Shown here: positions 49,706-59,671 of the stretch, in pieces
Position numbering within the stretch: the stretch's first letter is position 1
Layout: each line of letters starts with the position of its first letter
Source: Nodosilinea foveolarum
GTDB taxonomy: Bacteria > Cyanobacteriota > Cyanobacteriia > Phormidesmidales > Phormidesmidaceae
Length of the DNA: 59,723 nucleotides
Assembly: GCA_003242035.1 (NCBI GenBank)
Contig: QBMC01000007.1
Coordinates: 1 to 59,723, forward strand
Direction: 5' to 3'
Translations under genes and position numbers: made by a program
The notes under the pieces: generated by a model
What the model saw: only the letters and a program-made list of their open reading frames with translations
Told to the model about the DNA's origin: nothing
The model's database searches: none

Positions 49706-51274
49706 ATGGTGCGATCGCTCCTCATATACCCGCTATTTCCTAAAACTTTCTGGTCTTACGAGAAAATTCTAGAGCTAGTTAACGTTAAGGTGCTGCTGCC
49801 GCCCTTAGGCTTAATAACGGTCGCTGCCATTTTGCCACAGGACTGGGAATTTAAGCTAGTAGACCGCAATATCCGAGAAGTCACCGAAGCAGAATGGGCC
49901 TGGGCAGAGGTCGTTATCCTCTCCGCCATGATTGTGCAAAAGCCGGACATGGTGGACTTGATTGAGGAAGCCAAACGCCGGGGCATTCCGGTCGCTGTCG
50001 GCGGGCCTTATCCGTCGGCCTTGCCGCAAGAAATGCGAGCGGCGGGCGCAGATTATTTAATTTTGGACGAAGGTGAAGTAACGCTGCCGATGTTTGTCGA
50101 AGCGTTAGAGCGCGGCGAGACTAGCGGCGAGTTTACTTCTGGCGGCGAGAAGCCCGATGTTACGGCTACGCCAATCCCTCGCTACGACCTGCTAGAGCGC
50201 AACGCTTACGATTCGATGTCGGTTCAGTTCTCGCGCGGGTGCCCTTTCCAGTGCGAATTTTGCGACATCATTGTGCTGTATGGTCGCAAAGCGCGGACTA
50301 AAGAACCCGAACAGCTCATCGCTGAGCTGCAAGCGCTTTACGATATTGGCTGGCGCGGCGGCGTGTTTATGGTCGATGACAACTTTATTGGCAACAAGCG
50401 CAACGTTAAACTGCTGCTGCAAGCGCTGAAAGTTTGGCAAGAAGAACATAATTATCCTTTCCGGTTTGATACCGAGGCTTCGTTAGATCTCGCCCAAGAG
50501 GATGATCTGATTGATCTGATGCTGGACTGCAACTTTGCGGCGGTCTTTATGGGGATTGAGACGCCGGATACGGAGAGTCTGAAGCTGACTCAGAAGTTTC
50601 AGAATATGCGATCGCCCCTACTCGAATCCATCGACAAAGTAACTAACGCTGGGCTGCGCGTAATCGCAGGCTTTATCATCGGGTTCGACGGCGAAAAACC
50701 CGGAGCCGGTCAGCGAATTGTAGAATTCGCCGAAGTCACAGGCATTCCCACCACTACGTTTGCCATGCTGCAAGCCCTACCCAACACAGCCCTTTGGCAT
50801 CGGCTAGAGCGCGAAGGCCGCCTGCGAGAAAAAGACGGCAACATCAACCAAACCACGCTGATGAACTTCGTCCCGACGCGCCCGGTGGACGAAATCGCCC
50901 AAGAATACATCGACGCTTTCGATCAGCTCTACGAACCTCACCAGTACCTTGATCGGGTCTATCGTTACTTCCTGAAGTTAGGCCCACCCAGAGTAAAGCC
51001 GCCGTTTAAGCTGCCCGAATGGGTCGCGGTGCGGGCGCTGACAACGGTGGTTTGGCGACAGGGCATCAAACGCTCAACCCGATGGAAGTTCTGGCATCAT
51101 CTGTTCAGCATGTTGCGGCGCAATCCTGCCGTCGCCGAGCAGTACCTAGTGCTTTGCGCCCACAACGAGCACTTCATGGAATATCGGGAGATTGTGCGCC
51201 AACAGATTGAAGCTCAGCTAGCCGAATATCATCGCCTAAATAGCGAAGAACCTGTCTACGAAAAAGTTGCCTAG
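49706..51274 (+). CDS. B12-binding radical SAM protein (DUF4070 type)
   Basis: 522 aa. The N-terminal cobalamin-binding Rossmann domain (~1-140; [35 protein letters not shown]) lacks an obvious DxHxxG. The radical SAM core has C179, C183 and C186 in [20 protein letters not shown], then [17 protein letters not shown] and a DUF4070-like C-terminal half. Members of this class methylate unactivated carbons; HpnP (hopanoid C-2 methylase) is one relative, but this protein belongs to a widespread cyanobacterial set whose substrate I cannot name. Its stop overlaps the DUF1824 stop by 4 bp. Confidence 0.82.
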   Translation: MVRSLLIYPLFPKTFWSYEKILELVNVKVLLPPLGLITVAAILPQDWEFKLVDRNIREVTEAEWAWAEVVILSAMIVQKPDMVDLIEEAKRRGIPVAVGGPYPSALPQEMRAAGADYLILDEGEVTLPMFVEALERGETSGEFTSGGEKPDVTATPIPRYDLLERNAYDSMSVQFSRGCPFQCEFCDIIVLYGRKARTKEPEQLIAELQALYDIGWRGGVFMVDDNFIGNKRNVKLLLQALKVWQEEHNYPFRFDTEASLDLAQEDDLIDLMLDCNFAAVFMGIETPDTESLKLTQKFQNMRSPLLESIDKVTNAGLRVIAGFIIGFDGEKPGAGQRIVEFAEVTGIPTTTFAMLQALPNTALWHRLEREGRLREKDGNINQTTLMNFVPTRPVDEIAQEYIDAFDQLYEPHQYLDRVYRYFLKLGPPRVKPPFKLPEWVAVRALTTVVWRQGIKRSTRWKFWHHLFSMLRRNPAVAEQYLVLCAHNEHFMEYREIVRQQIEAQLAEYHRLNSEEPVYEKVA

Positions 51275-51699
51275 TCAAATAGCGTCAGCGGAAAAGGGCC
51301 ATACGTTCCATTCACGTCATCTTCCTCTGGCTCAGAGGTGTGGTATGTCACCAAAACGCCTCTAGACTCGCCGCTGTAGCCATCCACATACCAAGCGTTC
51401 TTAAGCGTATTGAACTTAAGAAAAACTGCGCCAGCCTGTTCAGGAATATCTACTTGAATAGGCTGACTCAACGCCGCGACATAGCCTTTTAGCGCCGCCG
51501 TCGCCCCAGCCAGATCGTCTGCACAAATGCCAATCGTTTGATATTCGCTGTTTTTGTTAAGCCACAGCAGCGCTTCGCGAACAGATTCCCTTTGCGCTTC
51601 GTTCAAGTCAGCAGGCTGCGTCTGCAAACTTAACTTAACGAGTAGCTGGCGAATAGCCTTTAGCGCTTCGGCATCAAAAGATTCGGGTGACATAGACAA
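51271..51699 (-). CDS. DUF1824 family protein
   Basis: 142 aa. The block WLNKNSEYQTIGICADDLAG, FLKFNTLKNAWYVDGYSGES and RGVLVTYHTSEPEED with a terminal YGPFPLTLF matches my memory of DUF1824, a small soluble cyanobacterial/plastid family of unknown function. ATGs at residues 1 and 3 are both usable. Convergent with the radical SAM gene. Confidence 0.78.
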   Translation of the reverse strand: MSMSPESFDAEALKAIRQLLVKLSLQTQPADLNEAQRESVREALLWLNKNSEYQTIGICADDLAGATAALKGYVAALSQPIQVDIPEQAGAVFLKFNTLKNAWYVDGYSGESRGVLVTYHTSEPEEDDVNGTYGPFPLTLFD

Positions 51700-51816
51700 G
51701 GCTCATGCTTTTTCAACTCGTCTAGCTTACGATGCCCTGACCTCTGATAGACCTCGCAACTGAGTCAGTCTCTACCGTTTTGGGTTCACTGAAAAGGCCC
51801 TTCCTCTTGCCTTTTT

Positions 51817-52548
51817 ATGACCTACAGCCTGCGGGTTTGCGACATGCCCGCCACCGAAAGACCCCGCGAGCGGCTGCTAACGTACGGGGCTAAGCGACTG
51901 TCCGCAGCAGAGCTAGTGGCCATTTTGTTAGGAACCGGGCAAGGCCCAGGTGGACTCTCCGCAGTCGGGCTAGGTCAGCACCTTTTACAGCGACTAGGCC
52001 AGGAACAGCCCAATGGAGACGGGCTACCCATTTTGCGTGATGCCTCTGCGGAAGAACTGATGCAGGTCTCAGGCATTGGGCCAGCTAAAGCCGCGACTAT
52101 TTTAGCCGCGCTAGAGCTAGGCAAAAGAGTCTTACAGAGCCAGCCACCGAACCTGACAGTCGTAGACGATCCGGCGGTAGCGGCAGCCGCACTTGGTCAC
52201 GAACTCATGTGGCAATCTCAGGAACGCTTTGCCGTTTTACTCTTGGATGTAAAGCATCGAATCATTGGCTCTAAAGTCGTCAGCATTGGCACAGCCACCG
52301 AGACGTTAGCTCATCCCAGAGAAATTTTCCGCGAGGTGATTAAGCGGGGCGCAACTCGCGTCATCGTGGCTCACAATCACCCTTCTGGCAGCTTAGACCC
52401 GAGCACTGAGGATATTACGCTAACCCGACAGCTATTGAAGGGCGCACATTTGCTAGGTATTCCGCTGCTAGACCATCTAATTTTGGGCAACGGTGACTTC
52501 TCTAGCATTCGTCAAAGCAGTGATTTGTGGAACGAGTCTATGGAGTAA
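51817..52548 (+). CDS. radC: RadC-family JAB/MPN domain protein
   Basis: 243 aa. The N-terminal helix-hairpin-helix region includes [20 protein letters not shown] and [20 protein letters not shown]. The C-terminal JAMM metalloprotease-like domain has the HxH...SxxD motif [15 protein letters not shown]. Despite the name there is no established DNA-repair role for this family. It is a stand-alone gene upstream of tRNA-Val. Confidence 0.93.
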   Translation: MTYSLRVCDMPATERPRERLLTYGAKRLSAAELVAILLGTGQGPGGLSAVGLGQHLLQRLGQEQPNGDGLPILRDASAEELMQVSGIGPAKAATILAALELGKRVLQSQPPNLTVVDDPAVAAAALGHELMWQSQERFAVLLLDVKHRIIGSKVVSIGTATETLAHPREIFREVIKRGATRVIVAHNHPSGSLDPSTEDITLTRQLLKGAHLLGIPLLDHLILGNGDFSSIRQSSDLWNESME

Positions 52549-52601
52549 GGAAAAATCTTCTATTTTCTGACTTAGCCAATCGTGATAAGGTGGGTTCTCA
52601 C

Positions 52602-52673
52602 GGGCGATTAGCACAGTGGTAGCGCGCTTCATTCACACTGAAGAGGTCACTGGTTCAAATCCAGTATCGCCCA
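52602..52673 (+). tRNA. tRNA-Val (anticodon CAC)
   Basis: 72 nt cloverleaf: acceptor GGGCGAT/ATCGCCC, D arm GCAC/GCGC (one G-U or mismatch pair), anticodon stem CTTCA/TGAAG with loop TTCACAC (anticodon CAC, codon GTG), T arm ACTGG-TTCAAAT-CCAGT, discriminator A, no encoded CCA. Confidence 0.93.
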
Positions 52674-52764
52674 TAGATGAATTACTGTACTTTGTTTCTA
52701 GCTTGAGCATCCACCGATCGCCCATTCCCTATTAGGATGAAAGGGTTGAACGGTAAAGCGCACG

Positions 52765-53754
52765 ATGGATATCAAATCTGGATTTGTAGGCACGGTTGGC
52801 AATACGCCCCTGATTCGGCTAAATAGCTTTAGTGAGGAAACGGGCTGCGAGATTTTGGGGAAGGCCGAGTTTCTAAATCCCGGTGGATCGGTGAAAGACC
52901 GGGCGGCTTTGTTCATTATTGAGCAGGCGGAGAAGGACGGCAGACTAAAGCCGGGTGGCACGGTGGTAGAAGGGACAGCGGGCAATACGGGAATTGGGCT
53001 AACGCATATTTGTAATGCAAAGGGCTATAAGTGCGTGATTGTCATTCCAGAAACGCAGTCGCAGGAAAAGATTGACTTGCTGCGAACGCTGGGGGCTGAT
53101 GTGCGGACAGTGCCTGCGGTGCCTTATAAGGACGATGGCAACTATGTGAAGGTATCGGGGCGGTTGGCGGATGAGCTAGACAACGCGATTTGGGCCAATC
53201 AGTTTGAGAATTTGGCGAATCGAGAGGCGCATTACGAGACGACGGCGGCGGAGATTTGGGCGCAGACGGACGGGAAGGTAGACGGCTGGACGGCAGCAAC
53301 CGGGACAGGCGGAACTTACGCGGGCGTGTCGATGTTTTTGAAGGAGAAAAATCCTGACGTGCGTTGCGTGGTGGCCGACCCGATGGGCAGTGGTCTATAT
53401 AGCTATGTGAAAACGGGCGAGATTAAGCCGGAGGGTAATTCTATTACGGAGGGGATTGGGAATAGCCGGGTGACGGGAAATATGGAGGGCGCACCGATTG
53501 ATGATGCGATTCAGGTGGATGACCATGAGGCGCTGCGGGTGATTTATCAGCTCCTATATAAGGAGGGGCTATTTATGGGTGGCTCGGTAGGAATTAATGT
53601 GGGCGCGGCGGTGGCGCTGGCGAAGGAAATGGGGCCAGGTCATACGATTGTGACTATTTTGTGCGATGGGGGTTCGCGCTATCAGTCCAAAATCTTCAAC
53701 CGGGAGTGGCTGGAAGGTAAGGGGCTTTGGTCGAATGAGTTTTTGCCCCAGTAA
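52765..53754 (+). CDS. cysK: Cysteine synthase A
   Basis: 329 aa fold-type II PLP enzyme. The PLP lysine is K44 in LNPGGSVKDRAALFI. The phosphate-binding loop is in GTGGTYAGVSMF and the substrate loop in EGTAGNTGIGLTHI. It forms cysteine from O-acetylserine and sulfide. The distinctive VIPETQSQEKIDLLRTLGAD and the length fit the cyanobacterial CysK group; a cystathionine beta-synthase-like activity is the main alternative. It lies ~90 bp after tRNA-Val. Confidence 0.9.
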   Translation: MDIKSGFVGTVGNTPLIRLNSFSEETGCEILGKAEFLNPGGSVKDRAALFIIEQAEKDGRLKPGGTVVEGTAGNTGIGLTHICNAKGYKCVIVIPETQSQEKIDLLRTLGADVRTVPAVPYKDDGNYVKVSGRLADELDNAIWANQFENLANREAHYETTAAEIWAQTDGKVDGWTAATGTGGTYAGVSMFLKEKNPDVRCVVADPMGSGLYSYVKTGEIKPEGNSITEGIGNSRVTGNMEGAPIDDAIQVDDHEALRVIYQLLYKEGLFMGGSVGINVGAAVALAKEMGPGHTIVTILCDGGSRYQSKIFNREWLEGKGLWSNEFLPQ

Positions 53755-53817
53755 GCGGAGATGGGCGTTGGGCTTCGTGGTGATGATGTTTTTAGATGTG
53801 ACGTTGGGTTAGTGTGC

Positions 53818-54900
53818 ATGGCCGAGATTCAATACAATGCTTCAGCGCCAGTGCTGGTGACCGGAGCGACTGGCTATGTAGCGGGCTGGCTCGTTAAGCG
53901 GCTGTTAGACGGAGGGTTTACGGTTCATGCGGCAGTTCGAGATCCGGCTAAGACCGAAAAGCTGAAGTATTTGAATGCGATCGCCAAGCAGTCTCCCGGC
54001 AAAATCCAGTACTTCAAAGCCGAGCTTCTAGACGAGGGTTCGTACGCTGAGGCAATGCAGGGCTGCGAAATTGTTTTTCACACGGCCTCGCCCTTTACCC
54101 TAGCGGCAGACGATCCTCACAAAGAACTGATTGAACCCGCTCAACTAGGTACGCGCAACGTACTTGAGCAGGCAAACAAAACCGAGTCTGTAAAGCGAGT
54201 GGTCGTAACCAGTAGCTGCGCGGCTATTTACGGCGATAACGCAGATCTAGAAAATACTCAGAACGAGCAGTTCACTGAAGCCGACTGGAATACTTCTTCT
54301 TCATTGACTCATCAGCCCTATTCCTATTCCAAAACGCTAGCCGAGCAGGAAGCTTGGAAAATTGCCAAAGGGCAAAGCCGCTGGGACTTAGTGACGATTA
54401 ACCCTTCTCTGGTTTTAGGCCCTGGCATTAATCCATTTGCTACGTCGGCTTCGTTTTCACTGGTTCAACAGTTTGGCGATGGCACGATGAAATCAGGCAT
54501 GGTGGACTTGGGCATTGGGGCGGTCGATGTTCGCGATGTGGCCGAAGCGCATATGCAGGCTGGCTTTAACCCGGCGGCTCAGGGCCGCTATATTGTCTCT
54601 GGCCACAACACAAACTTCCCCGAGTTTGCCAGCATTCTGCAAAATCGGTTTGGCGAGGCTTATCCCTTTCCAACCAAGACTTTACCCAAGTGGTTAGTGT
54701 GGATAGTGGGGCCGTTTCTAGCGAAGAACACGACGAGAAAATACATTGCTCGCAACGTGGGGCTGCCCTTTGTTGCCGATAACAGCAAGGGCATTCGTGA
54801 TTTAGGGCTGACTTACCGACCGCTTGAAACATCGCTGAGCGATATGTTTCAACAGCTCATTGATAACAAACTGGTGACTCCCGAGGAGAAAGTAAGGTAG
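53818..54900 (+). CDS. Extended SDR: dihydroflavonol-4-reductase-like dehydrogenase
   Basis: 360 aa. NAD(P)-binding VLVTGATGYVAGWLVKRLLD, then FHTASPF, catalytic Ser in RVVVTSSCAAIYGDN and the YSKTLAEQEAWK (YxxxK) motif, as in DFR/cinnamoyl-CoA/aldehyde reductases. Reduces a carbonyl with NADPH; natural substrate unknown. The ATG at 53818 (MAEIQYNASAP) is preferred over 53761, which overlaps no family sequence. It follows cysK by 63 bp. Confidence 0.87.
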   Translation: MAEIQYNASAPVLVTGATGYVAGWLVKRLLDGGFTVHAAVRDPAKTEKLKYLNAIAKQSPGKIQYFKAELLDEGSYAEAMQGCEIVFHTASPFTLAADDPHKELIEPAQLGTRNVLEQANKTESVKRVVVTSSCAAIYGDNADLENTQNEQFTEADWNTSSSLTHQPYSYSKTLAEQEAWKIAKGQSRWDLVTINPSLVLGPGINPFATSASFSLVQQFGDGTMKSGMVDLGIGAVDVRDVAEAHMQAGFNPAAQGRYIVSGHNTNFPEFASILQNRFGEAYPFPTKTLPKWLVWIVGPFLAKNTTRKYIARNVGLPFVADNSKGIRDLGLTYRPLETSLSDMFQQLIDNKLVTPEEKVR

Positions 54901-55076
54901 CTCTATCTACAGAGTCGTGTGCTATCTATGTCTGGGGGCATATAATATTGCTTCGACTTGCTAAGGCGTACTCATTATGAGTATGATTTATATCGTAATT
55001 GAAATAAATATATTGGTACATAGCAAAGCTACTTAGCCCGCTATGAACGCCCTCATTTAAGGAGAAATCTCAATCA

Positions 55077-55835
55077 ATGGCATTAGAAAATAGAGAAGGC
55101 CAAAAAGTCCCTAGCACTACCTTTCGTACCCGTCAGAGTGACGAATGGGTTGATGTAACCAGCGACGAGCTATTTAAGGGAAAGACCGTGGTTGTCTTTT
55201 CTTTGCCAGGTGCGTTTACGCCTACTTGCTCGACGACTCATCTCCCTGGCTATAACGAATATACTCGTTTGCTGAAGGAAAATGGCGTTGATGACATTAT
55301 CTGTATGTCTGTTAACGATACGTTTGTGATGAATGCCTGGGCGCAGGATCAAGAAGCTGACAATGTTACGGTTATTCCAGATGGAAACGGCGAGTTCACT
55401 GAAGGCATGGGGATGCTGGTGGACAAAGAGGATTTGGGCTTTGGTAAGCGATCCTGGCGCTATTCGATGCTGGTGAAAGATGGCACCGTTGAGAAAATGT
55501 TTATCGAGCCAGAGAAACCAGGCGATCCGTTTGAGGTCTCTGACGCTGACACTATGTTGAACTACATCAACGACAAAGCGGGTAAGCCTAAGCGGGCGTT
55601 TATGATCAGCAAGCCGGGTTGTCCTTTCTGTGCAAAGGCGCGCGATTTGCTGGAGAAGCACAGCATTGACTACGAGCAGGTTGAGCTGGGTAGTGGTGTG
55701 ACAACTAAGTCTCTGTATGCTGTTTCGGGTTCGGGTACGACGCCTCAAGTGTTTATTGATGGCCGACTCATTGGTGGCTCTGACGATTTGGAAGCGCACT
55801 TCAATAAGCAGAACGATCCCCAGGCAGTTGCCTAA
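55077..55835 (+). CDS. Peroxiredoxin-glutaredoxin fusion protein
   Basis: 252 aa. The N-terminal Prx5-type domain has the peroxidatic Cys C51 in PGAFTPTCSTTHLPGY. From about residue 172 a glutaredoxin domain carries the CPFC active site (C182/C185) in SKPGCPFCAKARDLLEKHSI and the glutathione-binding GTTPQVFIDGRLIGGSDDLE. The fusion couples peroxide reduction directly to glutathione. ATG with AAGGAG upstream (55061-55066). The next gene is glutathione reductase, which would recycle the product. Confidence 0.94.
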   Translation: MALENREGQKVPSTTFRTRQSDEWVDVTSDELFKGKTVVVFSLPGAFTPTCSTTHLPGYNEYTRLLKENGVDDIICMSVNDTFVMNAWAQDQEADNVTVIPDGNGEFTEGMGMLVDKEDLGFGKRSWRYSMLVKDGTVEKMFIEPEKPGDPFEVSDADTMLNYINDKAGKPKRAFMISKPGCPFCAKARDLLEKHSIDYEQVELGSGVTTKSLYAVSGSGTTPQVFIDGRLIGGSDDLEAHFNKQNDPQAVA

Positions 55836-55850
55836 GGTCTGTTAGCTTAA

Positions 55851-55886
55851 GAGCGCCTAGAATTTCGAATTTCTGGCGCTTGATTT
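55851..55886 (+). terminator. Hairpin after the Prx-Grx gene
   Basis: AGCGCC (55852-55857) and GGCGCT (55875-55880) close a stem with further AT pairs (AGAATT/AATTTCT region), then TGATTTCC. The poor T-tract leaves readthrough to gor possible. Confidence 0.5.
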
Positions 55887-56117
55887 CCTTCTTCCTGAAT
55901 GCGATGTGTTGTCTCTTGTTTGACGCGATCGCCCGCATTCAGGCGGAAGGTTTTTGCTTTTAGGATCGTTTTGCCGTTTTTTATTTATGATCTAGAAGGC
56001 GGCTGAAAAAGCGCAGTGCTTGTGTTTCTAGAGCCTACATTTTCTAAGATCTATATTTTTTCTTATTCGAATTGACGATTGTTTTGATGATTTTTTTCAG
56101 CGGGAGCGAGACGACCT

Positions 56118-57470
56118 ATGGCGTACGATTTTGACCTTTTTGTGATTGGTGGCGGTTCGGGCGGGATCGCGACGGCTCGGCGGGCGGCTTCTCACGGTGC
56201 GAAGGTGGGCTTAGCAGAGGCGGATCGGCTAGGTGGCACCTGCGTGAACCGGGGCTGCGTACCGAAAAAGCTGATGGTGTACGCTTCGCACTTTCCGAAG
56301 TATGTATCGGAGGCAGCGGGCTATGGATGGGACATTAAGCCGGGCACGTTTGACTGGCACAAAATGATTACAGACGTGAATAACGAGGTCAAGCGGCTGA
56401 ATACCATCTATCAGCGCATGGTGGATAACGCAGAGGTGAAGCTTTATCGAACTCATGCTCGCCTGCTTGATGGGCATACGATAGAAGTGGGCGATGAAAA
56501 AGTGACGGCAGAGCGGATTTTGGTAGCGGTGGGCGGTAAGCCGGTTAAGCCTGATATTCCGGGGCTAGAGCACGCGATTACGTCTGACGGTATGTTTGAG
56601 CTGATGGAACAGCCCAAGCGGATGGTGGTGCTAGGCGGCGGCTATATTGGCTGCGAGTTTGCCAGCATTATGAACTTGCTGGGGACGGAAGTGACTCAGG
56701 TGATTCGTCAGGATCAAATTTTGGGCGGGTTTGACCAGGATTTGCGTAATGAGCTGCACGAGGCGCTGGTGAAGCAGGGGATTAATTTGATTACGAAGGC
56801 TCAACTGCTGAAGGTTGAGAATACTGACGATGGCGTGAACGTGACGATTGATAATGGTCAGAAGCATGTCGTTGTGGCGGATGTGGTGAATTTGGCGGCG
56901 ACTGGGCGCAAGCCGAAGCTGGAGAATTTGGGGCTGGAGAATACGGCAGTGGAGGTTTCAGATAAAGGGGCGATCGCGGCTGACATCTATGGCCAAACCG
57001 CAGAGCCAAGCATTTATGCGATTGGTGACTGTACCGACCGCATAAACCTGACGCCCGTGGCTATTAACGAGGGACGAATTCTTGCTGATACGCTGTACGG
57101 CGGGATGTCTCGCAAGATGAGCTACGAAGCGATCCCCTCGGCTATTTTCACGACGCCAGAGGCCGCAACGGTTGGCCTGACCGAAAAGGAAGCGATCTCT
57201 GAGCACGGTGAGGACAACGTTAAGGTGTTTCGCTCGCGCTTTCGTCCGATGTATTACACCTTGCCGAACAAAGACGAAAAGACACTGATGAAACTGGTTG
57301 TGCATAGTGAAACTGACAAGGTGCTGGGGGCGCATATGGTGGGCGATGGTGCGGCTGAGATTATTCAGGGCGTGGCGATCGCGCTGAAAATGGGCGCAAC
57401 TAAGGCCAACTTCGATGCCACAGTGGGCATTCACCCCAGTTCTGCTGAGGAGTTTGTGACGATGCGCTAG
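56118..57470 (+). CDS. gor: Glutathione-disulfide reductase
   Basis: 450 aa. FAD site FVIGGGSGGIATARRAASHG, redox-active C42/C47 in GGTCVNRGCVPKK, NAD(P)-binding GGGYIGCEFASIMNLLGTEV followed by an Arg (VIRQDQ), and the C-terminal dimer-interface His motif GIHPSSAEEFVT. It reduces GSSG with NADPH. The Prx-Grx fusion gene lies 282 bp upstream on the same strand, so the two form a peroxide-detoxification pair. A good terminator follows. Confidence 0.94.
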   Translation: MAYDFDLFVIGGGSGGIATARRAASHGAKVGLAEADRLGGTCVNRGCVPKKLMVYASHFPKYVSEAAGYGWDIKPGTFDWHKMITDVNNEVKRLNTIYQRMVDNAEVKLYRTHARLLDGHTIEVGDEKVTAERILVAVGGKPVKPDIPGLEHAITSDGMFELMEQPKRMVVLGGGYIGCEFASIMNLLGTEVTQVIRQDQILGGFDQDLRNELHEALVKQGINLITKAQLLKVENTDDGVNVTIDNGQKHVVVADVVNLAATGRKPKLENLGLENTAVEVSDKGAIAADIYGQTAEPSIYAIGDCTDRINLTPVAINEGRILADTLYGGMSRKMSYEAIPSAIFTTPEAATVGLTEKEAISEHGEDNVKVFRSRFRPMYYTLPNKDEKTLMKLVVHSETDKVLGAHMVGDGAAEIIQGVAIALKMGATKANFDATVGIHPSSAEEFVTMR

Positions 57471-57546
57471 ACTCAAGCGTTATTTCTGTCGCTGCTAACT
57501 AACACTATGCAAACAAGAGAGAAGACGGGTTTCTCTCTATAAATAG

Positions 57547-57580
57547 CTCTTCAGGCGCTTTGCTTGAAGAGTTGTTTTTT
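57547..57580 (+). terminator. Intrinsic terminator after gor
   Basis: CTCTTCA (57547-57553) pairs with TGAAGAG (57565-57571), followed by TTGTTTTTT. Confidence 0.85.
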
Positions 57581-58234
57581 GTGGGTCTGTTGCAAATTAT
57601 GTTGCCATTATGAGAGCCGAGGACCAGTAGGATTAAGCGATCGCTATGACAGTATTGGGGATCAGCAGAGAGACTCAATGAAGATCTGTGATTTGCGTTC
57701 TGTTTTTAGGGGATCGCACAGAGAATATATTGAATTTGCATAGTTGTTGCCAAAATGTTCTTTTCAAACACGCAAAGCAGATTTAGATGTCTATGATGGT
57801 TAGCGTCAAGTTAATACAAATGTTTCTATTACAGGGCGAATCTTCGTTTTAGCCCTTTTTTACCTGGTTTTTATATGGGTTTGAATCAAATCTGTTTGGA
57901 TGTATGTGCATTAGATTCATGCTAGCTGACGCTTTTGAAAGTGTGACAGTCCCCTGTAGCAGTCTTGTCGGTATTGGGTAGGCTGGTATCAGCTCAAACA
58001 GATCTCTCTAAAGGGCCTCTTGAAGACGGTATCTATCGCTACAAAAAAACAGGTTTTAAATGCTGTAGCGTTTTGCTTTATCAGGGATTGAAGCGATTGG
58101 GCAAAAGCTTCTTACGAGCTTCAACTGTCGCTTGCCTAAATTGATTAATTTGAGTTTGTGGGCGCTTTGTTGATAGCATCTGCCCTTTGCTCTTTTTTCA
58201 CTGAAAACTATTGAGTCAGAAAGACACTTTTGTC
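57581..58234. other. Long intergenic region, no gene found
   Basis: About 650 bp, AT-rich, with HIP1-like sites near its left end. GCTACA and TGTAGC around 58040-58070 form a short inverted pair with a large loop. No credible coding frame, tRNA or phage remnant was seen. The right end must carry the promoter of the gene at 58235. Confidence 0.45.
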
Positions 58235-58525
58235 ATGGACTATTCCCTTCCCAGAAATAAGAAATCTCTAGACGTTCTAAAGCCTGTAAAGCAGTGGCTA
58301 GAGCGCGTACCCGTAGAGAACCCCCGTACTGCGCATCGTATCGTTTCGATTATTCCGGCTGACTGTCCTTTCGAGCGCGACATCAATCTATTCGGCAAAA
58401 CGGTGGGTCATATTCCCCCGATGTGCAAGCTCAATCCGCTTTACGATCAGCTAGTGATGCTGCGCTTTAAGGCGATGTGCTATTTAGTGGATGAGTGCGG
58501 CGAAGATGGCAGTGCTTTTTCTTAA
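58235..58525 (+). CDS. Mo-dependent nitrogenase C-terminal domain protein
   Basis: 96 aa. RTAHRIVSIIPADCPFERDI, GHIPPMCKLNPLYDQLVMLR and FKAMCYLVDECGED match the small cyanobacterial 'Mo-dependent nitrogenase C-terminal' family as I recall it. Despite the name, members occur as stand-alone proteins in non-fixing strains and have no proven role. Three Cys are spread over the core. Start at ATG 58235 rather than TTG 58211. A terminator lies between it and the CRISPR leader. Confidence 0.8.
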   Translation: MDYSLPRNKKSLDVLKPVKQWLERVPVENPRTAHRIVSIIPADCPFERDINLFGKTVGHIPPMCKLNPLYDQLVMLRFKAMCYLVDECGEDGSAFS

Positions 58526-58647
58526 GCCGCTTACTTGCGCGAATGGATAGGTGTTTGGCTGGGCGATCGCGCTGGTGAGGCTAAGGATTCCTTTTGGCAA
58601 GGGTCTTGGGCGATCGCGCCAGATTCGGGATTCGCGCAGTAACGGGA

Positions 58648-58681
58648 GGCCGCAGTCTGACTGGACTTGCGGTCTTTTTGA
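58648..58681 (+). terminator. Terminator before the CRISPR leader
   Basis: GGCCGCAGTC (58648-58657) pairs with GACTTGCGGTC (58664-58674) with one bulge and a G-T pair, followed by TTTTTGATTTTT. Confidence 0.78.
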
Positions 58682-58783
58682 TTTTTGGGCGATCGCTATT
58701 ATGGAGACTAAAATGTTATTATTACTGAGGTTCGCGCATTCGCACTTTGAAAACCAAATACAGCAAGCCTTTCCAACGCGAGC
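58682..58783 (+). promoter_or_regulatory. Putative CRISPR leader
   Basis: About 100 AT-rich bases between the terminator and the first repeat. Orientation is deduced from the repeats: they end in GGGATTGAAAC, whose last eight bases ATTGAAAC are the usual 5' handle of mature crRNAs, so transcription should enter from the left. No promoter is proven. Confidence 0.55.
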
Positions 58784-59671
58784 GTCGCAAAACTAACCAA
58801 ACCCTCTTAGGGATTGAAACAGGCACCTCAACCGGCATACCCTTTTCCCAATGCGTCGCAAAACTAACCAAACCCTCTTAGGGATTGAAACAAAATTTTG
58901 ACTCCAATACAGTCACTGGCAGCGCCGTCGCAAAACTAACCAAACCCTCTTAGGGATTGAAACCAGATATACGTTCGTAGACGGCCCAACCTGTTCGTCG
59001 CAAAACTAACCAAACCCTCTTAGGGATTGAAACTAGCGGCTGGTATAGGTTGCGCGGTTGTCGGAGTCGCAAAACTAACCAAACCCTCTTAGGGATTGAA
59101 ACTTTCCTGCTGTAGGCGGCTTAACACTAGGTCGAGGTCGCAAAACTAACCAAACCCTCTTAGGGATTGAAACCCTGAACTCTTTGTGCTTATTGAGCCA
59201 ACGATAGGTCGCAAAACTAACCAAACCCTCTTAGGGATTGAAACAAAAGGTCTCTGAGTTTGTGTCTGCGCGCAGCGCGTCGCAAAACTAACCAAACCCT
59301 CTTAGGGATTGAAACGGTGTCGGCGTCGGCAAAGTTCTAGCGGCCATGTTCGTCGCAAAACTAACCAAACCCTCTTAGGGATTGAAACTGGCTTAAGGAC
59401 TATCGCTTAGAGATCTGGGCACGTCGCAAAACTAACCAAACCCTCTTAGGGATTGAAACGGAAAATTTGAGGCTTTTTCTGTGGAGTTTAAAGTGTCGCA
59501 AAACTAACCAAACCCTCTTAGGGATTGAAACGCAGTAGTTGCCGGTGAAATATTTGCCGTTGGCTTCGGCGGTCGCAAAACTAACCAAACCCTCTTAGGG
59601 ATTGAAACCCCCAAATCGGGTAAATCGGGTTTTTCGAGCAGGTGTCGCAAAACTAACCAAACCCTCTTAGG
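58784..59671 (+). CRISPR. CRISPR array, 37-bp repeats, 12 spacers in view
   Basis: Twelve identical full repeats begin GTCGCAAAACTAACC and end GGGATTGAAAC, with a CCCT-CTT-AGGG hairpin inside. They start at 58784, 58855, 58927, 58997, 59066, 59137, 59208, 59279, 59352, 59423, 59495 and 59572. Spacers are 34, 35, 33, 32, 34, 34, 34, 36, 34, 35, 40 and 35 bp, all different. A thirteenth repeat from 59644 is cut after CTTAG by a mobile-element end. No cas gene lies within the window. The repeat class resembles cyanobacterial arrays served by type I-D or type III systems (inference). Confidence 0.98.

Noticed and set aside
58526-58783. Degraded cas gene between the last gene and the array
   Set aside because: No Cas1/Cas2/Cas6/Cas10-like segment is seen in any frame. 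The stretch is explained by a terminator plus leader.
58551-58796. Open frame running from behind the Mo-nitrogenase-domain gene into the first CRISPR repeat
   Set aside because: It crosses a strong terminator, HIP1 sites and the leader, and has no protein-like composition.
59400-59588. Minus-strand open frame within the CRISPR array
   Set aside because: It consists of translated repeats and spacers; repeats give the same peptide twice (SIPKRVWLVLR).
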